Assembly: GCA_019313025.1 (NCBI GenBank)
Contig: JAFDCA010000124.1
Span: 1 to 7,209, forward strand
Source: Deltaproteobacteria bacterium
GTDB taxonomy: Bacteria; Desulfobacterota; Desulfobacteria; Desulfobacterales; UBA11574
Direction: 5' to 3'
DNA: 7,209 bases
In this document: in pieces, positions 1 through 6,948 of the stretch
How positions within the stretch are numbered: the first letter of the stretch is position 1
Layout of the letters: each line of letters begins with the position of its first letter
The notes under the pieces: generated by a model
Told to the model about the DNA's origin: nothing
Databases searched by the model: none
What the model saw: only the letters and a program-made list of their open reading frames with translations
Program-made: the position numbers and the translations under genes

Positions 1-134
1 AGAAAAGCAGATACTTATTCAAATGTGTATTTAAGTATATGATTTTGGGCAATTGTACAAGCTGTTCTTTGACTGACTATAACGATAAAGTCATACAAAT
101 ATAATTTCTGTTTTTACCCGGATTTCCTTCAAGC

Positions 135-161
135 GTGTGGGGAATAGTGTGGGGAATTGTG
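135..161. repeat. 12-bp tandem direct repeat, about 2.3 copies
   Basis: The unit GTGTGGGGAATA at 135-146 is repeated at 147-158 with the last base changed to T, and a third partial copy (GTGT/T) follows at 159-163. It lies just beyond the terminator downstream of the tRNA operon. The remaining DNA at 1-170 shows no gene. Direct repeats next to tRNA 3' ends can be arm sites for tyrosine integrases, but no integrase gene is visible here, so the function is unknown. Confidence 0.6.
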
Positions 162-170
162 TTAACTTTA

Positions 171-204
171 AAATAAAAAAGAGTTTAGAAAAGCATCTAA
201 ACCC
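171..204 (-). terminator. Rho-independent terminator of the tRNA operon
   Basis: Read on the minus strand, a 9-bp stem (GGGTTTAGA with TCTAAACTC, one G-U pair) closes a 6-base loop at 181-204. A T-rich run, TTTTTTATTT (171-180), follows directly. It starts 12 bases after the CCA end of tRNA-Asp, so it is well placed to end transcripts coming through tRNA-Val and tRNA-Asp, and possibly read-through from lon. The opposite strand lacks a good U tract, so it is probably one-directional. Confidence 0.88.
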
Positions 205-216
205 TTAATTTTGTTG

Positions 217-294
217 TGGCGGGAGTGACGAGACTTGAACTCGCGGCCTCCGGCTTGACAGGCCGGCGCTCTAACCAAACTGAGCTACACCCCC
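217..294 (-). tRNA. tRNA-Asp (anticodon GUC)
   Basis: The minus strand folds into a complete cloverleaf of 78 bases including the encoded CCA (217-219). The acceptor stem pairs GGGGGTG (288-294) with CACTCCC, with one G-U pair. The D arm contains AGCTCAGTTTGG, the anticodon loop is CTGTCAA with anticodon GTC at 257-259, and the T loop is TTCAAGT on a 5-bp stem. The discriminator base is G, as expected for tRNA-Asp. It decodes GAC and GAU. It is the last gene of a leftward tRNA cluster and is followed by a strong terminator. Confidence 0.96.
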
Positions 295-311
295 AAGAAG
301 TTGCAATTTTA

Positions 312-388
312 ACTTGAACTATATCTTTTCTTCGCGGTCTTCCCGTCCTGAAAGACGGGACGCTCTAACCAAACTGAGCTACATCCCC
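312..388 (-). pseudogene. Decayed or chimeric tRNA-Asp-like copy
   Basis: This is a second, incomplete tRNA-Asp-like sequence offset by 94 bp from the intact gene. A 23-base block (361-383) covering the D arm is identical to 267-289, and the 5' acceptor strand is GGGGATG against GGGGGTG. The anticodon arm differs: a perfect 7-bp stem (341-347 with 354-360) closes a 6-base loop, TTTCAG on the minus strand. After it, AGACCGCGA resembles the variable loop and T-stem start of the intact gene (AGGCCGCGA). A T-loop-like TTCAAG follows only after roughly 12 extra bases. No 3' acceptor strand or CCA can be found, so it should not give a working tRNA. It most likely arose by tandem duplication of tRNA-Asp followed by rearrangement. 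A small structured RNA of other function cannot be excluded. Confidence 0.75.
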
Positions 389-405
389 AAAGAGTTGATA
401 CGTTA

Positions 406-434
406 ATCTTATCTGATCAATTTTCAACAGTCAA
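406..434 (-). promoter_or_regulatory. Possible sigma70 promoter before the tRNA-Asp region
   Basis: On the minus strand TTGACT (429-434) and TAAGAT (406-411) are separated by 17 bases. They lie in the spacer between tRNA-Val and the tRNA-Asp-like copy, and the predicted start would be only about 10 bases before that copy. This would allow tRNA-Asp to be transcribed independently of tRNA-Val. It rests on motif match alone. Confidence 0.35.
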
Positions 435-440
435 TCAAAA

Positions 441-516
441 TGGTAGGCGGAACAGGGCTCGAACCTGTGACCCTCGGCTTGTAAGGCCGATGCTCTCCCA
501 ACTGAGCTACCCGCCC
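441..516 (-). tRNA. tRNA-Val (anticodon UAC)
   Basis: The minus strand gives a full 76-base cloverleaf with encoded CCA (441-443). The acceptor strand GGGCGGG (510-516) pairs with TCCGCCT, with G-U pairs at both ends of the stem. The D arm has GCTCAGTTGGGAGAGC, the anticodon loop is CTTACAA with anticodon TAC at 481-483, and the T arm is ACAGG-TTCGAGC-CCTGT. The discriminator is A, as in valine tRNAs. It is the first gene of the leftward tRNA cluster, 120 bases downstream of the lon stop codon on the same strand. Confidence 0.96.
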
Positions 517-544
517 GGATAACTTTTCTCCATTAAAAAATTAA

Positions 545-573
545 CTGCTAACAATTTAAGAATATGAAGTCAA
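545..573 (-). promoter_or_regulatory. Possible sigma70 promoter of the tRNA-Val/Asp cluster
   Basis: In the 119-base gap after lon the minus strand carries TTGACT (568-573) and, 17 bases on, a weak TAGCAG (545-550). The start would fall about 20 bases before tRNA-Val, a normal tRNA leader length. I see no convincing intrinsic terminator between lon and tRNA-Val, so read-through from lon may also contribute. Confidence 0.35.
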
Positions 574-635
574 GCCTAAACTGATGAACCGTTATACAGG
601 GCCGTATTTTGGGAGGATCGGATTTTAGCACAGAC

Positions 636-3077
636 TTAAATTAAAGCCGACCTCTGATCTTTATCTATCTCTTCGGCCATCACTTCAAATGGGATATCGT
701 GCTTTGTAAAGATCGTATCTCGCGGGTCCAGAATCAAAGCATGAGGCAGCACCTCATCCAAATGGTCTACCAGAATGATTTCAAGCGCTTTTAAAACCGA
801 TGTGGGTATATCCTTTAAATCTTTCTTGTTTTCTTTGGGTATAACGACCTTTTTAATGCCCCCCCTATGAGCAGCCAGGATTTTTTCTTTAATTCCTCCT
901 ATTGATAACACCCGGCCTCGCAAGGTTATTTCACCGGTCATGGCAATATCACGAAAAACGGGTTTCTTTGTCAAGGCCGAGACCAAAGACGTGCACATCG
1001 AAATTCCTGCAGATGGACCGTCTTTTGGAATAGCACCTTCAGGTATATGAATATGAATATCGTTGAGTTTATAAAACTTTGGATCTATTGCAAGGCTCGT
1101 TGCTCGTGAACGAACATAGCTGACAGCTGCCTGGGCAGACTCTTGCATGACCTCTCCAAGCTTGCCGGTCATGGTGAGTTTTCCTTTGCCGGGCATAATC
1201 AGGGTTTCAATGGAAAGTAATTCACCACCGACCTGTGTCCAGGCAAGACCGGTTACCGTGCCCACCTGATCGTGCTCTTCGATTTGAATCTCCTTGAATC
1301 GGCGTGGACCCAGGTAGGTCTGAATGGAATTTGCCGTTATTCTATAAGTCTTAGTCTCTTTGTCTGTTACTAGTTTTCGGGCGATCTTCCGGCATATCGA
1401 AGAGATCTCACGTTCGAGATTTCTCACCCCTGATTCTCTGGTATATCGACGGATTATCGTGAGAATACCATTTTTGGAAAACTGCACATTTTTTTCTTCC
1501 AGCCCGTTCATTTTAATCTGCTTTGAGATTAAAAAATCTTTAGCAATATGATATTTCTCATATTCTGCATAACCGGGCAGTCGTATAATCTCCATTCTAT
1601 CCTGCAATGGAAGAGGGATCTCAGGCAATGTGTTGGCTGTGGTAATAAACAGGATATCTGACAGATCGTAGTCGACGTCCAGATAAGGATAGTTAAAGAT
1701 GTAGTTTTGCTCGGGATCGAGCACTTCCAAAAGGGCGGCTGAGGGATCTCCTCGGAAATCCATGCTCATTTTATCCACTTCATCAAGGCAAAATACGGGA
1801 TTGTTGACGCCGACCTTTTTCAGGGATTGAATGATTTTACCAGGCATTGCACCGATATATGTACGCCGGTGTCCTCGAATTTCAGCCTCATCTCTAACAC
1901 CTCCCAGAGAAAGACGCACAAATTTTCTTCCTGTAGCTCGGGCAACGGATTTGGCCAAAGAGGTTTTCCCAACCCCTGGCGGTCCCACAAAGCAGAGTAT
2001 CGGCCCTCTGATTTTTTTAACAAGGCACTGAACAGCCAGATATTCCAATATGCGTTCCTTTGGCTTTTTCAATCCGTAGTGATCTTCTTCAAGTATCTTA
2101 TCGGCTTCTTCAAGATCTTTGCGTACCCTGCTTCGTTCAAACCACGGAAGGCTGATTAACCAGTCGATATAGCCTCGAACCACCGTGGCTTCGGCAGACA
2201 TGGGCGTCATCATTTTAAGCTTTCTAAGTTCATGTCTAACCTTTCCAGCAGCCTCCTTGGACATCTTTTTGCGTTTGATTCGCTTTTCAAGTTCTTTAAG
2301 TTCATCCCCGTGATCGTCATCCGTACCGATTTCCTTTTTTATGGCCCGCATCTGTTCATTTAGATAATAATTTTTCTGAGTTTTATCCATCTGTTCCTTA
2401 ACACGATTTTTTATCCGCTGATCCATTTTGAAAATATCAATTTCCATCTTGATCAAACTCAGAAGGAAAGACAGCCGTTTTTCCAAGGAAACCATTTCCA
2501 AAAGACGCTGCTTATCTTCAATTTTGAACGCGAAATGAGCGGCCATGGTATCAACAAGCTTTGAAGGATCTGAGATGCTGGCAACACTTTTCACAAGATC
2601 TTTTGATAGACTCTTGTTTATTTGGGCATACTCGTCGAAACTTTTGTTTATTGCCCTGACCAGTGCTTCACCCTCTGCAGGCGATATTTCTGTTTCGGCA
2701 ATGAGGTTTAACTCTACCTTAAAAAAGTCTTTGTTCATTACAAATCGGGTGATGGAAGCTCTGTTTTTCCCTTCGATCAAAGCTTTTACCGTGCCGTCAG
2801 GAAGTTTTAAAAGTTGAAGCACGTTTGCAATGGTGCCTACACGACTGATGTCTTTTTCACCAGGATTGTCGATTCCCACTTTTACCTGGGTAGCAAGAAA
2901 AACCATCTTGTCGCGGTTCATGGCATCGGTAAGGGCATTCACTGATTTTGATCGTCCCACGAAGAGCGGCGCAACCATGTGGGGAAAAACAACGATATCC
3001 CTTAGTGGAAGAAGTGGCAGAACCAGCTTTGGCGAATCAGCACTATCATCTTTGAAAAATTTTTGTAAATTAATCAT
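636..3077 (-). CDS. lon: ATP-dependent protease Lon (endopeptidase La)
   Basis: Lon is a cytoplasmic hexameric AAA+ serine protease (family S16). It unfolds and degrades damaged proteins and some short-lived regulators using ATP. The 813-residue product has the full bacterial (LonA) layout. The N-terminal substrate-binding domain starts near residue 20 with [17 protein letters not shown] long helical section follows to about 340. The AAA+ module has Walker A GPPGVGKT (365-372), Walker B with D432/E433, sensor-1 Asn482 and a likely sensor-2 Arg552. The protease domain from about 600 has catalytic Ser689 in PKDGPSAG and Lys732 in GGIKEK. The length is usual, with a C-terminal tail slightly longer than in E. 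coli. The ATG at 3077 is 21 bases after the clpX stop. A GGGAG lies about 14 bases upstream, a rather long spacing, so translation may partly depend on coupling with clpX. It is the last gene of the tig-clpP-clpX-lon cluster. Confidence 0.98.
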   Translation of the reverse strand: MINLQKFFKDDSADSPKLVLPLLPLRDIVVFPHMVAPLFVGRSKSVNALTDAMNRDKMVFLATQVKVGIDNPGEKDISRVGTIANVLQLLKLPDGTVKALIEGKNRASITRFVMNKDFFKVELNLIAETEISPAEGEALVRAINKSFDEYAQINKSLSKDLVKSVASISDPSKLVDTMAAHFAFKIEDKQRLLEMVSLEKRLSFLLSLIKMEIDIFKMDQRIKNRVKEQMDKTQKNYYLNEQMRAIKKEIGTDDDHGDELKELEKRIKRKKMSKEAAGKVRHELRKLKMMTPMSAEATVVRGYIDWLISLPWFERSRVRKDLEEADKILEEDHYGLKKPKERILEYLAVQCLVKKIRGPILCFVGPPGVGKTSLAKSVARATGRKFVRLSLGGVRDEAEIRGHRRTYIGAMPGKIIQSLKKVGVNNPVFCLDEVDKMSMDFRGDPSAALLEVLDPEQNYIFNYPYLDVDYDLSDILFITTANTLPEIPLPLQDRMEIIRLPGYAEYEKYHIAKDFLISKQIKMNGLEEKNVQFSKNGILTIIRRYTRESGVRNLEREISSICRKIARKLVTDKETKTYRITANSIQTYLGPRRFKEIQIEEHDQVGTVTGLAWTQVGGELLSIETLIMPGKGKLTMTGKLGEVMQESAQAAVSYVRSRATSLAIDPKFYKLNDIHIHIPEGAIPKDGPSAGISMCTSLVSALTKKPVFRDIAMTGEITLRGRVLSIGGIKEKILAAHRGGIKKVVIPKENKKDLKDIPTSVLKALEIILVDHLDEVLPHALILDPRDTIFTKHDIPFEVMAEEIDKDQRSALI

Positions 3078-3098
3078 AATAATTGATTATTCTCCCAA

Positions 3099-4352
3099 TC
3101 ATCCGTCTTGTGCTTTTTTTCGGGGTTGTTCAAACAAGAGGATCGGATCTTCCTGGTTGATAACAGTGTCTTCTCCTATGACACATTCTTTGACATTTTC
3201 CATGGAAGGGATTTCATACATGACATCGATCATGCATTTTTCCATAATGGCACGCAATCCCCTGGCACCGGATTTGCGTTTCATGGCCTGTTCGGCAATA
3301 GCTGTGAGTGCGCTGTCTGTTAATCTTAAATTGACCCCTTCTATCTCCATGAGTCTTTTATACTGCTTTACGAGTGCGTTTTTAGGCTCTTTCAATATCC
3401 TAATCAATGCCGTCGCATTCAATTCACCAAGGGTTGCAATAACGGGAAGACGTCCCAAAAATTCGGGAATCAAACCATATTTAATCAGGTCTTCGGGCTG
3501 AACCATATTAAGGATTTCGCCGATATTTTTCTCTTCCCGTTTGACGATTTTGGCGCCAAATCCCATGACTTTGGAACCAAGGCGTCGCTGGATGATCTCC
3601 TCGAGTCCGGTAAACGTTCCACCACAGATAAAGAGGATGTTAGACGTGTCGACTTTAACAAAATCCTGTTGAGGGTGTTTTCGTCCTCCTTTGGGCGGAA
3701 CGCTGGCGGTGGTTCCTTCTATGATTTTCAACAATGCCTGCTGAACGCCTTCTCCAGAAACGTCTCGGGTAATGGACGGGTTGTCGGACTTGCGTGCAAT
3801 TTTATCGATTTCGTCAATATACACAATACCCCGCCCGGCCTTTTCCACATCGTAATCCGCATTCTGAAGCAGAGAAAGGATAATATTTTCGACATCTTCT
3901 CCAACATAGCCGGCTTCGGTAAGACTTGTCGCATCGGCAATTGTAAAAGGTACATTTAGAAATCTGGCAAGCGTTTGAGCCAGTAACGTTTTCCCACATC
4001 CGGTCGGTCCGATAAGAAGAATATTGCTCTTTTGGATCTCCACATCTCCAGCTTTGATGGAAGAGTCTAGACGTTTATAATGATTATAAACCGCAACAGC
4101 TAAGATTTTTTTGGCTGTATCTTGTTCGATAACGTAATCATCGAGCATCGATTTAATTTCTTTTGGGACTAAAAGCCGATCCGTCGCTTTTTCGTCTTTG
4201 CCTCTTTCCTCTTCGATAATTTCACTACAAAGCTGAATGCATTCATCACAGATATAGACGGCAGGACCGGCAATCAATTTTTGAACCTCTTTCTGATTCT
4301 TTCCGCAGAATGAACAGAAAAGGTTGTCGTTAATATCCCCTTTTTTCGCCAT
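3099..4352 (-). CDS. clpX: ClpX, ATP-binding unfoldase subunit of ClpXP protease
   Basis: ClpX is a hexameric AAA+ unfoldase that recognises degradation tags, unfolds the substrate and threads it into ClpP. The 417-residue product begins with a zinc-binding domain, with Cys13, Cys16, Cys35 and Cys38 as ligands. The AAA+ part has Walker A GPTGCGKT (115-122), pore loop GYVGED (148-153), Walker B with D180/E181, an RKH pore motif at 224-226, the arginine finger in EFLGR (Arg301) and sensor-2 Arg364 in GARGLR. The ClpP-docking loop reads MGF (263-265) instead of the common IGF, a conservative change. The ATG start follows the clpP stop after one base. GGAG within the end of clpP, 7 bases before the ATG, supports this start and suggests coupled translation. 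The length is typical for the family. Confidence 0.98.
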   Translation of the reverse strand: MAKKGDINDNLFCSFCGKNQKEVQKLIAGPAVYICDECIQLCSEIIEEERGKDEKATDRLLVPKEIKSMLDDYVIEQDTAKKILAVAVYNHYKRLDSSIKAGDVEIQKSNILLIGPTGCGKTLLAQTLARFLNVPFTIADATSLTEAGYVGEDVENIILSLLQNADYDVEKAGRGIVYIDEIDKIARKSDNPSITRDVSGEGVQQALLKIIEGTTASVPPKGGRKHPQQDFVKVDTSNILFICGGTFTGLEEIIQRRLGSKVMGFGAKIVKREEKNIGEILNMVQPEDLIKYGLIPEFLGRLPVIATLGELNATALIRILKEPKNALVKQYKRLMEIEGVNLRLTDSALTAIAEQAMKRKSGARGLRAIMEKCMIDVMYEIPSMENVKECVIGEDTVINQEDPILLFEQPRKKAQDG

Positions 4353-4353
4353 T

Positions 4354-4968
4354 TTAATTCTCCGTCTTTTCTATTTTATTCAAATCATCTCTGTTTTCAA
4401 TAACATGATCGATGATTCCATATTCTTTGGCTTCCACACCGCTCATAAAAAAGTCACGATCTGTATCATTTTGTATCTGACTTAAATTTTTGCCGGTATG
4501 GCGTACCAGTATTTGGTTTAAAGTTTCTTTCATGCGCAGGATTTCTTTGGCTTGAATTTCGATATCTGATGCTTGTCCCTGAAATCCTCCCATGGGTTGA
4601 TGTATCAAAATTCTTGAATTAGGAAGTGAATACCGCTTTCCCTTTGTTCCGGCGGTCAATAAAAGAGCACCCATGCTGGCAGCCTGGCCGATACATACCG
4701 TTGCAATATCCGGTTTGATGTATTGCATGGTATCATAAACTGCCAATCCTGCAGTAACAATACCTCCGGGCGAATTTATATAAAAATTTATATCTTTATC
4801 AGGGTCTTCGGACTCAAGAAACAAGAGCTGTGCAATTAAAAGGTTTGCAACCTCATCATTCATCGCCGACCCAAGGAAAATAATCCTGTCTTTAAGGAGC
4901 CTTGAGTATATATCGTAGGCTCTTTCACCCCTGCTGCTTTGTTCTATAACCATAGGTATTAACGGCAC
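4354..4968 (-). CDS. clpP: ClpP, proteolytic subunit of Clp protease
   Basis: ClpP forms a 14-subunit barrel of serine peptidases (family S14) that cleaves proteins delivered by ClpX or other Clp ATPases. The 204-residue product carries the catalytic triad Ser98 (GQAASMG), His123 (LIHQP) and Asp172 (DRDFF). It also has the usual N-terminal axial-loop sequence [19 protein letters not shown]. The start is GTG at 4968: an excellent ribosome site, AAGGAG, lies 7 bases upstream, and the N-terminus [10 protein letters not shown] matches the family. An internal ATG five codons later has no such site. There is no propeptide like that of E. coli ClpP. clpX follows after one base. The 110-base gap from tig has no strong terminator, so tig and clpP may share a transcript. 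Confidence 0.98.
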   Translation of the reverse strand: MPLIPMVIEQSSRGERAYDIYSRLLKDRIIFLGSAMNDEVANLLIAQLLFLESEDPDKDINFYINSPGGIVTAGLAVYDTMQYIKPDIATVCIGQAASMGALLLTAGTKGKRYSLPNSRILIHQPMGGFQGQASDIEIQAKEILRMKETLNQILVRHTGKNLSQIQNDTDRDFFMSGVEAKEYGIIDHVIENRDDLNKIEKTEN

Positions 4969-4996
4969 AAATCATCTCCTTATAAAGTGTTTTTTT

Positions 4997-5014
4997 GAAA
5001 TTACAGATAATTTC
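4997..5014 (-). promoter_or_regulatory. Perfect 7-bp hairpin in the clpP leader
   Basis: GAAATTA and TAATTTC (minus strand) form a perfect 7-bp stem with a TCTG loop, 28 bases upstream of the clpP GTG. On the minus strand it is followed by seven A residues, not U residues, so it is not a terminator for tig. It would sit in the 5' leader of clpP or in the tig-clpP spacer, where it might protect or define an mRNA end. The stem is AT-rich and weak; its role is a guess. Confidence 0.3.
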
Positions 5015-5078
5015 CGATAGATTTTTTCATTTTTAGGCATCAATAGTAGCACGAAACCACCTATAGTTTCATCAACTT

Positions 5079-6404
5079 TTATTTTCTTTTTTCAGTCTCC
5101 TTCTTCAATTCCGGCTCAACTTCTTCTATGTTACTACTATTAATTATAAGCTTGATGGCCTTTTTTTCAAGCAAGGTGTATTTAAAAAAATCGAGATTAT
5201 CCTGGTTCTGTTGATAGTAATTCTTGATGGCTTCAACCGGCTGATTCATTGCTTGTGCCATATCTGTGAAACCTTCTTCCAATTCTTGATCAGAAAGCGC
5301 CATTTTTTCCTGATTGATGATCTTTCCCAAAATCAGATGGCGTCTTACTTTTTTTTCCGCTGTTTCAAGATGTTTTTCGGCAAGCATTTCCTTTGTCAGG
5401 CCCTGATCTTCCATAGATTTGTTATAGTAAGCCAATGTTTTTTCAATTTCATCAATGATATTATTCAGCTCATAGTCTACCATTGATTCAGGCAATTCGA
5501 ATTCCGTTTTTTCAATCAGACCCTGGTAAACCTGCTCGTTTAGTTCCTGTTCCACACGCTTTTGATATCCCTCATTTAAGTTGCTTGTGATGGCATTTTT
5601 TAAGTCGTCTAACGATTCATATTGGCCAAGTTTTTTGGCAAATTCATCATCGAGTTCAGGAAGGATTTCTTCTCTGATTTCATGGAGTTTAACATGAAAC
5701 GTAATATCATGGTTTGCCAGTTTATCATTGAAATAATCTTCGGGAAAGTTGACCGTTATTTCTCTGTTATCACCCGGTTTCATTCCGATCAATTTTTCGT
5801 CCAAGGTTTTTGAAATGGCGCCTGCACCGATTTTCATGGTAAAATTTTTTGTTTCTTGAGTTTCAGTAAAGGGTTTACCATCTTCAAAACCTTCGTAATC
5901 GATCAGAACAAAATCATTTTCTTTTACCGGTCGATCTTCAGTTACGGGTTTTTGTTGTGCCAGGTTATTCTGGAGCAGTTTAAGTTGTGCCTCCATTTCT
6001 TCATCCGTAACCCGGTATAGCACCTTTTTTAAATTTAATCCCTTAAAGTCGATGTCATCAATTTCAGGTTTCACTTCCACGGTGGCATCGTACTTATAAG
6101 GACCCTTTTCTTCAAGTTGAGGCGGATCAATTTTGGGATTTCCGACGATACTTAAGTCCGTCTCCTTGAGCGCTTCCACAAAGGAATCCTGAAGCAATTT
6201 TGAGGACACATCGCCATGGACATCCTTTTTAAACAGTCGTTCCAAAACTGAACGAGGTGCTTTTCCGGGACGAAAACCCTTTATTTTAGCAGTTTTTTTG
6301 AGCTGGTTATAAGCTTTGTCCAACTCTCGAATGACTTGATCTTTCGGGACTTCAATGTGAAGGATCTTTTTTACACTGCTGACATCTTCTACTGTAACTT
6401 GCAT
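5079..6404 (-). CDS. tig: Trigger factor, ribosome-associated chaperone
   Basis: Trigger factor binds near the ribosomal exit tunnel and shields nascent chains. It also has peptidyl-prolyl isomerase activity. The 441-residue product shows the three-part family layout. The N-terminal ribosome-binding domain has the GFRPGK signature at 43-48. An FKBP-type isomerase domain spans roughly 155-245 (FVLIDYEGFEDGKPF, then IGAGAISKTLDEKLIGMKPG). A helical C-terminal chaperone domain runs from about 255 to 425, followed by a charged lysine/glutamate-rich tail. The ATG at 6404 is preceded by AAAGGA 5 bases upstream, which supports the start. It is the first protein gene of the tig-clpP-clpX-lon cluster and lies 210 bases downstream of tRNA-Leu on the same strand. 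No classical heat-shock sigma promoter or CIRCE element was seen upstream. Confidence 0.97.
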   Translation of the reverse strand: MQVTVEDVSSVKKILHIEVPKDQVIRELDKAYNQLKKTAKIKGFRPGKAPRSVLERLFKKDVHGDVSSKLLQDSFVEALKETDLSIVGNPKIDPPQLEEKGPYKYDATVEVKPEIDDIDFKGLNLKKVLYRVTDEEMEAQLKLLQNNLAQQKPVTEDRPVKENDFVLIDYEGFEDGKPFTETQETKNFTMKIGAGAISKTLDEKLIGMKPGDNREITVNFPEDYFNDKLANHDITFHVKLHEIREEILPELDDEFAKKLGQYESLDDLKNAITSNLNEGYQKRVEQELNEQVYQGLIEKTEFELPESMVDYELNNIIDEIEKTLAYYNKSMEDQGLTKEMLAEKHLETAEKKVRRHLILGKIINQEKMALSDQELEEGFTDMAQAMNQPVEAIKNYYQQNQDNLDFFKYTLLEKKAIKLIINSSNIEEVEPELKKETEKRK

Positions 6405-6500
6405 ACAATTCCTTTCTACCTAAGCTGAGCGTTTCAAATTTTAAAAAAAGTTATGGTGTCGCTTCGCTCCGAGGTTTTTGTATAATTGACAGAATTCCTT

Positions 6501-6532
6501 AACTTTAGCTCACTTTAAACTTTAGTTCACTT
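6501..6532. repeat. 17-bp tandem repeat upstream of tig
   Basis: The 15-base core AACTTTAGCTCACTT (6501-6515) recurs at 6518-6532 with one base changed (AACTTTAGTTCACTT), giving a 17-bp period. It sits in the middle of the 210-bp gap between tRNA-Leu and tig. Beside it are two GAATTC sites in similar contexts (6492-6497, 6568-6573) and an inverted repeat, AATTCTT/AAGAATT (6547-6553, 6566-6572). It may be part of a dispersed intergenic repeat or a regulatory site. Confidence 0.6.
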
Positions 6533-6614
6533 CAAACTCTTTCATCAATTCTTCAGCCAGAGCCAAAGAATTCTAACCACGCCCAGAGAACCCTGTTTTC
6601 AAAGCCGAAATAAA

Positions 6615-6701
6615 TGGTGCGAGAGGGGAGATTTGAACTCCCACTCTGTTGCCAGAGCTGGATCCTAAGTCCAGTGCGTCTACCAGTTCCGCCACTCTCG
6701 C
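6615..6701 (-). tRNA. tRNA-Leu (anticodon UAG)
   Basis: The minus strand gives an 87-base class II tRNA with encoded CCA (6615-6617). The acceptor stem pairs GCGAGAG (6695-6701) perfectly with CTCTCGC, and the discriminator is A. The anticodon loop is CTTAGGA with anticodon TAG at 6665-6667. A long variable arm (CTCTGGCAACAGAG) and the T loop TTCAAAT are clear. It decodes CUN leucine codons, mainly CUA and CUG. It lies upstream of tig on the same strand and might share a transcript with it, because no clear terminator follows it. Confidence 0.97.
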
Positions 6702-6725
6702 ATGTTGATTCTTCATTTTTTGTAA

Positions 6726-6754
6726 TTGTTAAACGGTGTTTAAGAAACTGTCAT
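6726..6754 (-). promoter_or_regulatory. Possible promoter of tRNA-Leu
   Basis: On the minus strand ATGACA (6749-6754) and a weak TAACAA (6726-6731) are 17 bases apart, and the start would fall about 18 bases before the tRNA. A small palindrome, TTAAAC-GGT-GTTTAA (6729-6743), overlaps the -10 box and spacer. The -10 match is poor, so this is tentative. Confidence 0.3.
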
Positions 6755-6764
6755 TTGATTAAAA

Positions 6765-6775
6765 CCACAATGTGG
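6765..6775. promoter_or_regulatory. Palindrome CCACA-A-TGTGG in divergent intergenic region
   Basis: A perfect 5-bp inverted repeat around a single base sits between the divergent tRNA-Leu and amidase genes. Partial symmetry (TTAA outside each arm) extends it to about 22 bases. It lies just upstream of the candidate tRNA-Leu -35 box, a plausible place for a regulator to bind. No factor can be named from the sequence. Confidence 0.3.
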
Positions 6776-6851
6776 GTTAATATTCATAACAGGAGTTTTT
6801 CAGGATTCGTTATGCTTTATAAAACTGTCCCGAATCGACTTAAAAGCTATC

Positions 6852-6879
6852 TTGACAATAGTTTTAAATATATTAAATT
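6852..6879 (+). promoter_or_regulatory. Sigma70-like promoter for the amidase gene
   Basis: A consensus -35 box TTGACA (6852-6857) is followed 16 bases later by TAAATT (6874-6879, four of six consensus bases) in very AT-rich DNA. The predicted start near 6886 would leave a leader of about 60 bases before the amidase start. On the other strand TTGACA (6923-6928) with TATTTA (6900-6905), also 17 bases apart, could drive leftward transcription towards tRNA-Leu, but that pair is weaker. Confidence 0.45.
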
Positions 6880-6948
6880 TTAAGAAAAATCAAATTCTAT
6901 AAATAATGTCAAACTTGGCAAGTGTCAAGTCAAATAGAGGAAATCGAT

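Noticed and set aside
69..105. TTGACT and a perfect TATAAT on the plus strand
   Set aside because: The spacing is 25 bases, too long for a sigma70 promoter, and a transcript would run antisense into the tRNA genes.
135..157. TTCCCCACA (minus strand) as DnaA boxes
   Set aside because: Each copy has two differences from the TTATCCACA consensus in central positions and there is no replication gene or AT-rich unwinding region context.
1820..2159. Several short open frames opposite or within lon
   Set aside because: All overlap the conserved AAA+ module of lon in other frames; no independent start signals or protein-like sequence.
2830..3501. 223-codon open frame on the plus strand
   Set aside because: It lies opposite lon and clpX, both unmistakable, and its translation resembles no protein family and is rich in Ser/Arg as antisense frames are.
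4969..6614. Heat-shock sigma32 promoter or CIRCE element upstream of tig or clpP
   Set aside because: TTTGAAA occurs near 6435 (minus strand) but no CCCCAT-like -10 follows, and no TTAGCACTC/GAGTGCTAA repeat is present.
6614..6883. 89-codon open frame on the plus strand
   Set aside because: It begins inside the antisense of tRNA-Leu; its first residues (MVREGRFELPLCCQSW) are a typical false translation of a leucine tRNA.
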